This document shows, piece by piece, positions 22,944 through 22,980 of a stretch of 22,980 bases of DNA. Under the pieces are notes generated by a model. The model was not told the origin of the DNA, searched no databases, and saw nothing but the letters and a program-made list of their open reading frames with translations. The number at the start of each line of letters is the position of its first letter. The first letter of the stretch is position 1. The DNA is taken from contig CAKRON010000031.1 of assembly GCA_934373455.1 (NCBI GenBank), positions 1-22,980 on the forward strand. Direction: 5' to 3'. Source of the stretch: an uncultured Marvinbryantia sp. (lineage in GTDB: Bacteria; Bacillota; Clostridia; Lachnospirales; Lachnospiraceae). A program made the translations under genes and the position numbers.

Positions 22944-22980
22944 TCACCAGTTCATATAAAATTGCAGCAGACTGCCAATT
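22944..22980 (-). CDS. spoVAB: Probable SpoVAB C-terminus (runs off the window)
   Basis: Only the last 11 codons are in the window, reading IGSLLQFYMNW then TGA, 16 bases before spoVAC and overlapping its ribosome binding site. The hydrophobic GSLxQ ending resembles the end of SpoVAB as I recall it, and spoVAB precedes spoVAC in Bacillus-type spoVA operons. The evidence is short, so the name is tentative. Confidence 0.45.
   Translation of the reverse strand, partial: IGSLLQFYMNW

Noticed and set aside
22930..22980. Alternative frame ending ILYELVKERK then TAA, 2 bases before spoVAC
   Set aside because: Also open to the window edge, but the frame ending IGSLLQFYMNW is hydrophobic like the end of SpoVAB, and its stop leaves a clean ribosome binding site for spoVAC.
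1..22980. Search for tRNA/rRNA, riboswitch, CRISPR arrays, insertion sequences and prophage genes
   Set aside because: No repeat-spacer pattern, transposase or integrase, inverted-repeat-bounded element or recognisable RNA gene was seen by eye. The longest stretches between genes are 9772-10019 (promoter and terminator only), 1423-1550 (divergent promoters) and 22375-22483 (promoter).

Overview
The window looks like a piece of chromosome from an endospore-forming Clostridia member, most likely Lachnospiraceae. The reasons are SpoVA sporulation proteins, AT-rich sequence with strong AGGAGG-type ribosome binding sites, textbook sigma-A promoters, and gene families typical of gut anaerobes. The genus is inference. 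All genes but one lie on the minus strand and no RNA gene, transposon, phage or CRISPR array was found.

Right to left, in the direction of transcription: the window opens with the last codons of a probable spoVAB and a complete spoVAC. A ten-gene Mrp/Mbh-type cation/proton antiporter operon follows (mrpE, F, G, mbhD, a fused mbhE-mrpB, mrpC and four separate antiporter-like membrane subunits). Type I L-asparaginase and a small unrecognised acidic protein come next, and then spoVAD and spoVAE. The genes of one sporulation system, spoVAC and spoVAD/E, are thus separated by about 11 kb of unrelated genes on the same strand. spoVAD has its own well-matched forespore (sigma-G-type) promoter. The antiporter operon has its own extended -10 promoter. 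A strong terminator closes the unit after spoVAE.

The middle of the window is a polyamine uptake operon with a perfect-consensus promoter: a PuuR-like XRE-cupin regulator, potA (with a duplicated C-terminal TOBE-like domain), potB, potC, and potD (held by a C-terminal membrane helix rather than a lipid). It runs on with gaps of under 20 bases into a Lon-type AAA+ ATPase that lacks the protease domain and has an altered Walker B motif, and a cytidylate-kinase-like protein. A hairpin terminator closes it against the convergent yitT-family gene, the only plus-strand gene.

On the left are a hormone-sensitive-lipase-type alpha/beta hydrolase and the start of a condensation-domain/alcohol-acetyltransferase-like protein, joined by a TAATG overlap. 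The hydrolase and yitT are transcribed divergently from promoters whose -35 hexamers overlap.

The items most worth following are the interrupted spoVA locus, the four-antiporter Mrp/Mbh-like complex with no visible redox partner, and the protease-less Lon-like ATPase tied to polyamine transport.
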